25,404 nt of DNA from Desulfuromonas sp. Lineage in GTDB: Bacteria; Desulfobacterota; Desulfuromonadia; Desulfuromonadales; SZUA-401. Position numbers and translations under genes: made by a program. Location: positions 1 through 25,404 of the forward strand of contig PKUI01000068.1 in the NCBI GenBank assembly GCA_002869605.1, in the 5' to 3' direction. Each line of letters begins with the position of its first letter. The stretch's first letter is position 1. The notes under the pieces were generated by a model. It ran no database searches. It had not been told where the DNA came from and saw only the letters and a program-made list of their open reading frames with translations. This document shows, in pieces, positions 10,463 to 16,720 of this stretch.

Positions 10463-11581
10463 AGGCAGCGCTTTTGCCGTGTCGTTACGTGGTTCGTAGA
10501 CATCAAGGTTAGAATCTGCCGCGTCGATGTAGGTGGCGGTGATGAACTCGATGGGCGAGACCTGTAACGTTCCGTCGTTGCTGACAGGGGCAGCTTGGGA
10601 GGTGGCTACGCTTGCGGTGAAGGCGCCGGTGTCGACGCCTGTTTCGAGCAGGGTGAGGGTTTCGCTGTCTCCGCTGGGGGAGGTTACGGTAATGGAAATG
10701 GTCTCGCGCAGGGTAGGAATCCCGTTCTGATCCGCATCGTCGACCCGAATGTACAGGGTGCTTCCCGGATAGAATTCCGTAACGTCGCCGCTCCCTGAAA
10801 GGTCGGCAACGAAACTCAGGGCCCCTGTAGCGGGTAGCTCACCGTTAGGGAGGACTTCGTCGGAAATACCATCATTCAGGAGCCCGTCATAGGCAGAGGA
10901 GGCGGTTGTTCCCAAGTCGGCGGTGAGTGTCTGGGCGCTGTTGGAACTGCCGATGAACAGGCGGATCAACGAGTCGTCGGTAAGGCCGAGGGTGGTCTTG
11001 AAGACGTCGTAGGGCATGCGGTAGTCGAGGTAATAATCATCGTCTCCACCGAAACTTGAGGTTGGTCCACCGATGTCGGTCGGGGTGAGTACCTGGTAGT
11101 TGCCGCTAATGGGGTCGTTATTGAGCAACTGCGACCAGACGATGGTTTCGGCCTTGTCGCTCGGATTGCTGATGTTGGTCTTGACGGTGTTCTCGGCAAG
11201 GTAGATCTCTTCGGGGCTGGTTATGCCGTCGAGCATGATCATGTACTCGTAGTCGCCGGTGTCGCCATCGGTGTCGATCAAAAACCCCCAGCCAAAGGGG
11301 TCAAGGCCGGTGAGGGAGTTGTCGCGAGGGTCCTCGTCAATGCGGATGCGAAAATAGATATATGTGCCGTCATTGTAGAGATACGCCGCAGGGTAGGTGC
11401 TGTCGCCGACGATGTCTCGTGAGGTGGCACTGTCTTTTTCAGGGTCATCTACGTAGCCGCTATCTTTGTAGAGCGGGTTCCAGTCGGTGCTGGATGGCCA
11501 TGCGTGAGCTACCGCAGGGAGCACTGCAAACAAGATCGCAAGCCAGATCAGGCGACATATGTTGAGATTACGACTTAACAT
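7436..11581 (-). CDS. Large secreted DUF11 repeat protein, 1381 residues
   Basis: The start at 11581 gives MLSRNLNICR followed by a hydrophobic core and a signal-peptidase site (AVAHA|W, residue 27), with AGGAG 11 bases upstream; a longer reading frame to 11704 adds an unlikely 41 residues. Residues about 28-250 form an N-terminal domain rich in Asp, Gly and Tyr (motifs YIYFRIRIDEDP, WGFLIDTDGDTGDYEYMI). Residues about 255-370 form a module with the motif ETGVDTGAF (313-321), shared with the giant outer-membrane protein. From about 374 to the end there are seven regular DUF11 repeats of roughly 122-130 residues (typical units read ADLALSKSIDNPTPNEGE, TFTINLHNNGP, LPAGLTYVS) and one divergent final repeat ending FTLNYQVIIK. 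There is one Cys in the mature chain. It is the first gene of the cluster and probably the main structural or adhesive component; function is inferred only. Confidence 0.85.
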   Translation of the reverse strand: MLSRNLNICRLIWLAILFAVLPAVAHAWPSSTDWNPLYKDSGYVDDPEKDSATSRDIVGDSTYPAAYLYNDGTYIYFRIRIDEDPRDNSLTGLDPFGWGFLIDTDGDTGDYEYMIMLDGITSPEEIYLAENTVKTNISNPSDKAETIVWSQLLNNDPISGNYQVLTPTDIGGPTSSFGGDDDYYLDYRMPYDVFKTTLGLTDDSLIRLFIGSSNSAQTLTADLGTTASSAYDGLLNDGISDEVLPNGELPATGALSFVADLSGSGDVTEFYPGSTLYIRVDDADQNGIPTLRETISITVTSPSGDSETLTLLETGVDTGAFTASVATSQAAPVSNDGTLQVSPIEFITATYIDAADSNLDVYEPRNDTAKALPAADLALSKSIDNPTPNEGENVTFTINLHNNGPSTATSIQVTDQLPAGLTYVSNSGSGSYNPTTGIWSIASLATGNTLSLQIIVTVDGGTSLTTITNSAAITAHAQPDPVAGNDTASASLAVTGADLALSMTVDTFTPNSGGTVVLTLELVNNGSFDASSISITELLDPTDLGYVSHVAGAGSYDPGTGTWTLAGLTSGDSTTLEITATVNAASNTTITQTASITSLDQSDPATANNTATTTLYVDGTDLRLTKSVSDPTPDVGDTVTYTLLLENLGTNSASGIQVSDLLPAGVTYQSSTAPPGTTYTSATGLWDFSATSLAGGSSASLSIDVTIDAGTAAQTISNTASILASPLDSDPGNDSSSVDIAIRYIDLAISKSVDNTTPQDNETIIFTIDVTNNGLIDADSVVIFDQLPGQLDYVSSSATQGSYSETTHLWTLGTVAVGGTETLTITCNVDIGQNDAPTFFNFASLQSADQEDPVDGNNSDSVLIGVAGTDISVAKSVDNSNPSTGDTITYTLLVTNNGPNTATNLKVSEVLPAGLTLASSSFDYGSNTGYSSGVWTIGDKSGGDTVLPAYTTVTLTVTATVTATSGTTLVNTAFIQSLDEAETDSTNNASQVTIIVGGADLALSMAIDDTTPTVDETVTYILTLTNNGPDDTDTVQVTDLLPGGLTLVSATPETGTSYDSVSGLWDVGLLATGASLSLQLSATVDSGTGGTTITHSASVTNSNVPDPVSANNSASVSTVIQEADVVLTKTADHTTPEEGTPVVFTITLFNNGPTDTTGLQVSDLLPAGLTYSSHVAEAGSSYDQTTGLWDLSGLTLAKSASATLTVTATVDFGTEGTNITNTASILSADAHDPNTGNNSEDAIITPAAGIPATLTIMKMSSTASAKPGDIVTYTITILNSGPGVATDVVIDDLMPSTFVALQVDPYGNGTPFQFTDGVPASSLTPTVAIYEDNSSTPITLTDGGGGSPGGSDGRVAHWSLPFTGIMPNSSTFTLNYQVIIK

Positions 11582-12180
11582 TCTGGCCAGGGCTCCTGGG
11601 ATGGGGGGGAGGTGAAGTCGCCCGGCGACAAGACGCCAGTGGTGCGGTCGAATAGATGACAAAGTCGGTTCAAATAGTTGGCATATGAACCCATTGCTTG
11701 ACAATGATTTGACACACGTCTCCCTTCCCCTGCGATATCATCGAAGCGGTGAGAAAAGCATCGGTCAAGAAGTCGTTGTTTGGTGGACTGGATAATAAAG
11801 AGATCCGGATGCCCGCGTGCAGGGGTGTGTCTCGGGCCGGGCCTGATCGGCGGGAGCCATGGTGATATAAGGGCTGCCAAACAAGGTAAGTGGCAGATAT
11901 TAAGAAGGTATTTCGGGGGCATGTCTGTGCTGCTTCCCTAGTCCTGGAGCTGGTTATCCCGTTTACCCCAACCTTGTTGTGGTTGGGCACCTGTCAGTAA
12001 GTATTACTCTCTGCGTTGAGGCTTAATCGATAACAGGGAACCACGCTATGTTCAGTTAATTATATATTTGGATTTTCTTGAAGCGTTAAGGGTGCACTAA
12101 TGGTGCCAATATTACAGGGTTTTGTCCAGATAAACTAAGGGTTATTGGGTGGTTGAGTTAGATTGGAAATTCGGCGGTGG
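11582..12180. other. Gene-free leader region upstream of the DUF11 cluster
   Basis: No convincing protein gene is visible in this stretch of about 600 bases. It holds a sigma-54 motif on the minus strand (12093-12109), an exact minus-strand TATAAT (12059-12064) with no good -35 partner, a perfect 7-base stem CCCAACC/GGTTGGG with a 7-base loop (11967-11987) not followed by a T run, and a CTGCCA/TGGCAG inverted repeat near 11876-11897. If transcription starts at the sigma-54 motif, the message carries a leader of about 500 bases. I could not match it to a known riboswitch class. Confidence 0.5.
12093..12109 (-). promoter_or_regulatory. Candidate sigma-54 promoter for the DUF11 cluster
   Basis: Read on the minus strand the motif is TTGGCAC-CATTA-GTGCA, which keeps the invariant GG-N10-GC of -24/-12 promoters and differs from the consensus TTGGCAC-N5-TTGCA at one base. 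It points towards the DUF11 genes. The roughly 500-base distance to the first start codon is the main reason for caution. Confidence 0.5.
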
Positions 12181-12221
12181 AAAGAAAAAAAATAAAGCCC
12201 GCCGGAGTTCCGGCGGGCTTT
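12181..12221 (-). terminator. Intrinsic terminator of the CoA-transferase gene
   Basis: A perfect 12-base stem (AAAGCCCGCCGG / CCGGCGGGCTTT, tetraloop) at 12194-12221 is followed on the minus strand by a T-rich run (complement of 12181-12193). It lies directly after the stop codon at 12250 and isolates this gene from the DUF11 cluster leader. Confidence 0.93.
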
Positions 12222-12249
12222 GTGGTGCTGCATTGGTTTGGGTCGATGG

Positions 12250-13836
12250 TTATTCGCAGAGATCGACCTTGATGTCCCAGTTCTTGATCTTCATGGTGCC
12301 GTTGGTAGCAAGATTCTGCTGCATCTTGAAGGCACGATCAAACAGCTGAGGCTCGTGGCCGACACCCTTGGCGATGGTCTCGTTCTTGGCCATCTCGAAG
12401 TAGTCTTTGAGGATCGGCTGATACTCGGGGTGAGCGCAGTTGTCGATAATGAGCTTGGCGCGATCCTTCGGTGCCATGCCGCGCATGTCGGCGAGGCCAC
12501 GCTCGGTGACCAGTACGTCGAGGTCGTGCTCGGTGTGGTCGATGTGCGGTGCCTTCGGAACCACGCAGGTGATACCCATCGGGTCGGTCTTGCTCGGACG
12601 GGTCGAGGGGGAGTGCATGATCTTCAGGTAACCGTTGCGCAGGAAGTCGCCCGAACCGCCGAGACCGTTGATCATGCGGGTACCGCCGACCAGGGTCGAG
12701 TTGGCATGGCCGTACATGTCGAACTCAACCGGGGTGTTCATGGCGATACAGCCGAGACGGCGGATCGGTTCCGGATGGTTCGAGATCGACAGCGGACGCA
12801 GGGTGATCTTGTCGAAGTACTTCTCCCAGTTGTCGAAGAAACGCGGGAAACCGGGGTCTTCGGAGAGCGACAGCGAGCAAGACGATGCGGAGACCAGGTT
12901 GCCGCCGTCAAAGAAGTCGAGCATGGTGTCCTGGAGAACCTCGGTGTAAACCGACAGGTTCTTGAACGGACCCTTGGCCAGGCCGCCGACAACGGCGTTG
13001 GCGATGGAGCCGACGCCCGACTGCAGCGGGAGCAGGTTCTCAGGCAGGCGACCCATCTTGATCTCATGGGTGAAGAACTCCATGATGTGGCCGGCAATCG
13101 CCTCGGAGGTGTCGTCCATGTCGGTGAAGGCACGACCCTTGTCGCGGTGCTTCGACTCGACAACAGCAACGATCTTGTCCGGGTCGCACTGGACGTACGG
13201 GGTACCGATACGGCTGTCGGCCTTGGTGATCAGCAGCGGGCCACGATTTGGCGGCTTCTGCTGGAAGTGGATGTCGTGCATCCCTTCGAAAGAGGGCTGT
13301 CCGGTGTTGACCTCGATGATGATCTTGTCGCAGAGGTGCAGAGCTTCGGAGACGATACCGCAGGAGGTGGTCAGAGCCAGGCCGCAGTCTTCGGTGATGG
13401 CCGAGACTTCGATGATGCCGATGTCGTAACGACCGTTTTCGGTGTAGAAACCGTAGCCGGCGTCCTGGGCGAAAACGCCGAGGTGCTTGTCACCCATGCG
13501 GATGCGGCCAGCGTTGATCCCTTTGGCGATGTTCTTGCCGGTCTGGTAAGGCCAGCGGCGATCGATCATGTCAAGGGTAGCCCAGCGGTCCTCGGTCTCG
13601 GCGCCGACAGAAGCACCGATGAAGAGGTTGAATCGCATCTTGCCCTGCAGGTTGTTGGCCTCAACGTGATCTGCCAGGGCGATGGGTACAGCTTTGGGGT
13701 AACCTGCCGGGGTAAAGCCGGACCACATCAGGTTTTCACCACCCTTGAAGAACTGAATACAGTCTTCAGCCGTCATGACCTTGTTGAGCAGTGACTTGCG
13801 ACGGACACGGCTTTCCAATGTACCGAAATCGGACAT
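12250..13836 (-). CDS. Acetyl-CoA hydrolase/transferase family protein (succinyl-CoA:acetate CoA-transferase)
   Basis: This 528-residue protein belongs to the acetyl-CoA hydrolase/transferase family (Cat1/AarC-like). Such enzymes move CoA between succinyl-CoA and acetate and, in acetate-oxidising Geobacter relatives, replace succinyl-CoA synthetase in the TCA cycle. Evidence in sequence: N-terminal MWSGFTPAGYPKAVP, the glycine-rich loop LQSGVGSIANAVVGGL (271-286) and SVYTEVLQD, where E299 matches the glutamate that forms the CoA thioester intermediate in the family, then GGTRMINGLGGSGDF. Length is normal. I chose the ATG at 13836 because GGAGGAG lies just upstream; a longer frame to 13899 has no ribosome site. 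It is a single-gene unit with its own promoter and terminator. Substrate preference for succinate and acetate is inferred from family and probable taxonomy. Confidence 0.92.
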   Translation of the reverse strand: MSDFGTLESRVRRKSLLNKVMTAEDCIQFFKGGENLMWSGFTPAGYPKAVPIALADHVEANNLQGKMRFNLFIGASVGAETEDRWATLDMIDRRWPYQTGKNIAKGINAGRIRMGDKHLGVFAQDAGYGFYTENGRYDIGIIEVSAITEDCGLALTTSCGIVSEALHLCDKIIIEVNTGQPSFEGMHDIHFQQKPPNRGPLLITKADSRIGTPYVQCDPDKIVAVVESKHRDKGRAFTDMDDTSEAIAGHIMEFFTHEIKMGRLPENLLPLQSGVGSIANAVVGGLAKGPFKNLSVYTEVLQDTMLDFFDGGNLVSASSCSLSLSEDPGFPRFFDNWEKYFDKITLRPLSISNHPEPIRRLGCIAMNTPVEFDMYGHANSTLVGGTRMINGLGGSGDFLRNGYLKIMHSPSTRPSKTDPMGITCVVPKAPHIDHTEHDLDVLVTERGLADMRGMAPKDRAKLIIDNCAHPEYQPILKDYFEMAKNETIAKGVGHEPQLFDRAFKMQQNLATNGTMKIKNWDIKVDLCE

Positions 13837-13864
13837 CTCTCTCCTCCTGAAAATAATGATGTGT

Positions 13865-13917
13865 CGGAGCTGCAGAGCAGTCTCCGCTGTGTGAAGCAAG
13901 CGTCAGACAGGCTGACG
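13865..13917 (-). promoter_or_regulatory. Structured 5' leader of the CoA-transferase mRNA
   Basis: Two hairpins lie between the promoter and the ribosome site: CGGAG-CTGC with a three-base loop and one bulge (13865-13886), and a perfect CGTCAG/CTGACG stem with a five-base loop (13901-13917). An imperfect 16-base palindrome, CATTGAAAGTTTAATG, lies further upstream at 13958-13973. The leader is about 200 bases in all. No known riboswitch class was recognised. Confidence 0.45.
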
Positions 13918-14046
13918 TTAGTGATTGCATGCGAGATTACAGGCGAACAGAACGAAACATTGAAAGTTTAATGTTTTTGGCGGGTTTCGACTGCCTGAGT
14001 GCTGGTCCTGCCTGATTATAAAATCCCGTTATAGAAACGAGTAGAA

Positions 14047-14075
14047 TTTATAATATGCCGTAAACGGCAAGTCAA
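14047..14075 (-). promoter_or_regulatory. Sigma-70 promoter of the CoA-transferase gene with palindromic operator
   Basis: On the minus strand TTGACT (14070-14075) and TATAAA (14047-14052) are separated by 17 bases, each one mismatch from consensus. The spacer contains the perfect palindrome GCCGTTTACGGC (14057-14068), a position where a bound repressor would block RNA polymerase. The regulator is unknown. Confidence 0.7.
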
Positions 14076-14076
14076 G

Positions 14077-14104
14077 CAAAAAGAGCCCCAAACTGTGCGG
14101 CTTT
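14077..14104 (-). terminator. Possible intrinsic terminator after bamD
   Basis: On the minus strand a short stem (AAAGCC pairing with GGCTCT, one wobble pair, 11-base loop) is followed by CTTTTTG. The stem is weak, but it sits just after the bamD stop codon and just before the next promoter, where a terminator is expected. Confidence 0.45.
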
Positions 14105-14114
14105 AGGCCGGGAA

Positions 14115-14858
14115 TCAATACTCTTTGGCGAGGGTTTTACGCGCCTTGTCGACGTATTTGCTGTCGGGGAATTTGGCGTAGAGGGTGTTGAAGATATCGA
14201 CCGCCTCAGCACTCTGTCCGGCGCGCAGGTGGGCCTGCCCCAGGTAGAGGTAGACGCGGTCAAGCTCGGTAAAGGCGGGATACTGTTTTGGAATAGGGGT
14301 GAGCCGCTTGATGGCAGCCTGATAGTGGTCGGTGCGCAGGTAGAAATGGCCAACGTACAGCTCGTGCTCGGCAAGTCGAACGTTGCAGGCTTCGATGACT
14401 TCGCGGGCTTTCGTCACGCGTTTGTCTTCCGGGTAGCGGCTGGTGAAGTTACGCAGGCTCAGGATGGCATTTTTGGTTGCCGTCTGGTCGCGGTCGGCAG
14501 AGAGCATCTGCTCGAAATAGGCGATGCCGAGGTAATACAGGGCGTCGGCAATATGGGGATGATCCGGGTGTTGCTGGATGAAGCTTTCGAAGGCGGTAGC
14601 GGCTTCAAGGTAATCCTGGTTGAGGAAGCGGGCTTCCGCAATCCGGTAGTCGGCCGTCGCGGTCAGCTCTGCCGATTGATAGCTGTCGCGAACCTTCTCC
14701 CAGGAGGCGATGGCGTCCGTATAATTCTGTCTTTCGAAGAACGCGTTGCCTTCATCGAGGTAACGCTGGCCCGCCTTGGGGGTCGGGACAATGGTTTCAG
14801 CACACGCAGCAAGTAACAGGGTGAGCGCAAATATCAGCGAAAGACGGCAGTTCATCAT
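14115..14858 (-). CDS. bamD: Outer-membrane assembly lipoprotein BamD
   Basis: BamD is the essential lipoprotein partner of BamA in inserting beta-barrel proteins into the outer membrane. The protein (247 residues, or 246 if the second of two adjacent ATGs is used) starts with a lipoprotein signal, hydrophobic run then LLLAACAE, so the lipidated residue is C19. The rest is made of TPR-like helical repeats typical of the YfiO/BamD family: AGQRYLDEGNAFFERQNYTD, DYLEAATAFESFIQQHPDHP, ADALYYLGIAYFEQ, SLRNFTSRYPEDKR and GHFYLRTDHYQAAIKRL, each placed as in the family. GAGG lies seven bases before the first ATG; a longer frame begins with TTG at 14933 and overlaps the end of rpoH. It follows rpoH by about 70 bases and probably shares its transcript, which would link barrel assembly to heat-shock control (inference). 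Confidence 0.9.
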   Translation of the reverse strand: MMNCRLSLIFALTLLLAACAETIVPTPKAGQRYLDEGNAFFERQNYTDAIASWEKVRDSYQSAELTATADYRIAEARFLNQDYLEAATAFESFIQQHPDHPHIADALYYLGIAYFEQMLSADRDQTATKNAILSLRNFTSRYPEDKRVTKAREVIEACNVRLAEHELYVGHFYLRTDHYQAAIKRLTPIPKQYPAFTELDRVYLYLGQAHLRAGQSAEAVDIFNTLYAKFPDSKYVDKARKTLAKEY

Positions 14859-14929
14859 CAACGATCCTCTGGGCAGAAGTAAGCGCTCACGGTAAGGGAA
14901 TCGCTTGGGTTTGTCAATTGGACAGTACG

Positions 14930-15004
14930 TCAATCGTTGGCGGGTGCGCGCAACAGGGGCCGGAGCTTTTTCAGGGCATTGCTCTCGAGCTGGCGCACCC
15001 GTTA
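14930..15004 (-). pseudogene. rpoH: Cut-off C-terminal coding tail of rpoH beyond an in-frame TAA
   Basis: After the TAA at 15002-15004 the same frame continues with RVRQLESNALKKLR and further residues to a TGA at 14930-14932. This is the standard recognition helix and C-terminal end of RpoH. Including it, the gene would encode 282 residues plus the residue at the stop, close to the usual 284. In relatives the stop position is a glutamate, and GAA or GAG to TAA or TAG needs one base change. Confidence 0.85.
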
Positions 15005-15778
15005 GCGGCTGATGCCGTAGACATCGGCCAGCTCCTGGAGGGTGGCCGGTTCGTCGGTGAGGATACGTCGTTCAATGATTTGACGTTCCCGGTCGTTGAG
15101 GACTTCTAGGGCCTGGTGGACGTCTTCACTGCGCTGTTGTTGTTCTTGGTAGTCCCCGAGAAGTTCTTCCTGGTTGGCACGGCCATCGACCAGGGTGTCC
15201 TTGAGAGAGAAATCATCTCCGGGGACCAGTTGTGCCTCGAGTGAGGTGTCGCGCGCCGCAAGACGCATCGACATCTCTTCGATTTCCTCTTCGCGGACAT
15301 CGAGCTGATCTGCAAGTGCGTCGGCTTCGGCCTTGCCGGTCAGTTGGGCCAGGGCTTGGCGGGTCTGGCGCAGCTTGAAGAACAGTTTCTTTTGTGCCTG
15401 GGTGGTGCCGATCTTGACCAGTGACCAGCTGCGGATGATGAAGTTGTGCATGTAGGCACGGATCCACCAGACCGCGTAGGTGATCAGCCGGGTTCCGCGC
15501 TCGGGGTTGAACTTTTTGACCGCCAGCATCAGGCCGACGTTGCCTTCCTGAATCAGGTCGAGGAGCTTGAGACCGTAATTCCTGTACTCCTGGGCGACCT
15601 TGACGACAAAGCGCAGATTGGCACAAACCAGCTGCTGGGCGGCCTCAAGGTCGTTGTCGCGCTGGTAGCGGGTCGCCAGATCGTGTTCCTCTTCGGGGCT
15701 GAGAAGGGGAAATCGGTTGATCTCGACCATGTAGTGTTCAAACGAATCGAGGACAACGGGCAGGGTCGTCGTACTCAT
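15002..15778 (-). CDS. rpoH: Heat-shock sigma factor RpoH (sigma-32), truncated by an in-frame stop
   Basis: The 258-residue reading frame is a clear RpoH: region 1.2/2 (NLRFVVKVAQEY, DLIQEGNVGLMLAVKKFNPE), region 2.3-2.4 (RLITYAVWWIRAYMHNFIIR), the RpoH box (QKKLFFKLR, about 129-137), and region 4 up to TLQELADVYGISR. It then stops at TAA, exactly before the second helix of the region 4.2 helix-turn-helix, which reads RVRQLESNALKKLR in frame downstream. A protein ending here would keep core and -10 binding but lose -35 recognition. The start is ATG at 15778 with GGAG seven bases upstream. A CIRCE operator and a promoter lie upstream. Either this is a sequencing error, a real nonsense mutation, or an unusual short sigma factor; I cannot separate these from one sequence. 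Confidence 0.9.
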   Translation of the reverse strand: MSTTTLPVVLDSFEHYMVEINRFPLLSPEEEHDLATRYQRDNDLEAAQQLVCANLRFVVKVAQEYRNYGLKLLDLIQEGNVGLMLAVKKFNPERGTRLITYAVWWIRAYMHNFIIRSWSLVKIGTTQAQKKLFFKLRQTRQALAQLTGKAEADALADQLDVREEEIEEMSMRLAARDTSLEAQLVPGDDFSLKDTLVDGRANQEELLGDYQEQQQRSEDVHQALEVLNDRERQIIERRILTDEPATLQELADVYGISR

Positions 15779-15802
15779 TATTTTTCTCCATAAATCATGA
15801 GG

Positions 15803-15829
15803 TTAGCACTCTCTCCAAGAGAGCGCTAA
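15803..15829 (-). promoter_or_regulatory. CIRCE operator (HrcA site) in front of rpoH
   Basis: The sequence TTAGCACTC-N9-GAGCGCTAA matches the CIRCE consensus TTAGCACTC-N9-GAGTGCTAA in 17 of 18 arm positions with the correct nine-base spacer. It lies just downstream of the rpoH -10 and 25 bases before the start codon. HrcA repressor binding here would shut off rpoH at normal temperature; HrcA itself is not in the window. Confidence 0.93.
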
Positions 15830-15831
15830 TA

Positions 15832-15860
15832 CGTATATCAAAACGGCTATATGTTTGCAA
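15832..15860 (-). promoter_or_regulatory. Promoter of rpoH
   Basis: On the minus strand TTGCAA (15855-15860) and TATACG (15832-15837) are separated by 17 bases. The expected start point falls inside the CIRCE element, so a bound HrcA would occlude it. Confidence 0.6.
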
Positions 15861-15929
15861 GGGGAGGGGCTTAAAAACGTATTTCAGTGCGTCCTGAAGT
15901 GTGCGATTGCACACCTTTTCTGCCAGTGG

Positions 15930-15958
15930 TTGACAGCCCCCGATCCGCCGCCGATAAT
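15930..15958 (+). promoter_or_regulatory. Promoter of the crcB operon
   Basis: A perfect TTGACA (15930-15935) is followed after 17 bases by GATAAT (15953-15958). The predicted message starts about 28 bases before the crcB ATG, leaving no room for a fluoride riboswitch. It diverges from the rpoH promoter. Confidence 0.75.
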
Positions 15959-15992
15959 GGCCACCTGTTCGATCAATGTCTCTGGAGAGCTC

Positions 15993-16364
15993 ATGAAACT
16001 CCTCTATATAGCAATCTTTGGTGGCTGCGGCTGTGTTTCTCGTTATCTGGTCTCGGGGTGGACGTACACCCTGGCGGGGAGGGGGATGCCGTGGGGAACC
16101 CTGGCGGTCAATGTGATCGGCTCTTTCCTGCTCGGGGTTTTGATGGATATGAACCTGCGTAGTGCGCTGCTGAGCCCGGACCTACGCGTCGGCCTGACCG
16201 TCGGCTTCATGGGGGGCTTTACCACCTTTTCCACGTTTTCCTTTGAGACGGTGCGCTTGCTCGAAGAGGGCAGCTGGTGGCAGGCGGGGGGCAATGTGCT
16301 GCTGAATATCTCGGTGTGCCTGGTTTTTGCGATGCTCGGTGTCGCGTTGGCACGTCAACTGTAG
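15993..16364 (+). CDS. crcB: CrcB/FluC fluoride channel
   Basis: FluC proteins are small dimeric membrane channels that let fluoride leave the cell. The 123-residue protein shows the family motifs in order: GGCGCVSRY (10-18), PWGTLAVNVIGSFLLG (33-48) with the pore asparagine N40, and GFMGGFTTFSTFSFE (71-85) with the two phenylalanines F79 and F82 of the fluoride path, plus four hydrophobic helices. Start at 15993 is set by GGAGAG six bases upstream; a longer frame from 15855 begins at a TTG inside the divergent promoter region and is unlikely. It heads a tight operon with DUF190, a TerB-like protein and a methyltransferase. Confidence 0.93.
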   Translation: MKLLYIAIFGGCGCVSRYLVSGWTYTLAGRGMPWGTLAVNVIGSFLLGVLMDMNLRSALLSPDLRVGLTVGFMGGFTTFSTFSFETVRLLEEGSWWQAGGNVLLNISVCLVFAMLGVALARQL

Positions 16365-16372
16365 GGGGTGTA

Positions 16373-16720
16373 ATGAGTCGTCTGGAAGGGGAACAGACCC
16401 TGATGCGGATCTTTGTCGGCGAAAGTGATCGCTGGCACGGCAAGGTGCTTTACGAGGCGATCGTCGAGCGCTTGCGCGAAGAGGGCTGCGCCGGCGCGAC
16501 GGTGCTCAAGGGGGCCATGGGTTTCGGCGCCAGCAGTATCATCCATACGGATCGTATTCTGCGCTTTTCCGAGGATCTGCCGGTGGTTATCGAGGTGGTC
16601 GATCTACCGGAGCGGGTTCAGATGCTGTTGCCTCTGCTCGATGAAATGATCAGTGGCGGCATGGTGACCCTGGAGAGGGCACACGTCATCCGCTACCGTG
16701 CAGAGCAGACCCAGGCATGA
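16373..16720 (+). CDS. DUF190 family protein
   Basis: The 115-residue protein matches the DUF190 family, small soluble proteins with a PII-like alpha/beta fold often encoded beside crcB. Visible signatures are RIFVGESDRWHGKVLYEAIV near the start, GCAGATVLKGAMGFGASSIIH, then RILRFSEDLPVVIEVVDLPE and a hydrophobic helix (MLLPLLDEMI) followed by GGMVTLERAHVIRY. It begins eight bases after the crcB stop with GGGGG upstream of ATG, and its stop overlaps the next start (ATGA). The neighbourhood suggests a role connected with the fluoride channel, for instance sensing a small ligand; this is inference. Confidence 0.88.
   Translation: MSRLEGEQTLMRIFVGESDRWHGKVLYEAIVERLREEGCAGATVLKGAMGFGASSIIHTDRILRFSEDLPVVIEVVDLPERVQMLLPLLDEMISGGMVTLERAHVIRYRAEQTQA

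Noticed and set aside
11575..11990. Minus-strand open frames of 106-115 codons in the DUF11 leader
   Set aside because: Non-ATG or unsupported starts, low-complexity Pro/Arg-rich translations, and overlap with the real start and signal peptide of the 1381-residue gene in another frame.
11880..12060. Possible cyclic di-GMP riboswitch in the DUF11 leader
   Set aside because: I looked for the conserved GEMM blocks on the minus strand and did not find them; only a simple hairpin is present.
12220..13794. Plus-strand 524-codon open frame opposite the CoA-transferase
   Set aside because: It is the exact antisense of a well-recognised gene with strong codon bias, has no ribosome site or family match, and its frame is open because of the GC-rich codon pattern of the real gene.
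15899..15914. GTGTGC-GATT-GCACAC hairpin upstream of crcB, considered as part of a fluoride riboswitch
   Set aside because: It lies upstream of the predicted promoter and lacks the conserved fluoride riboswitch sequence blocks.
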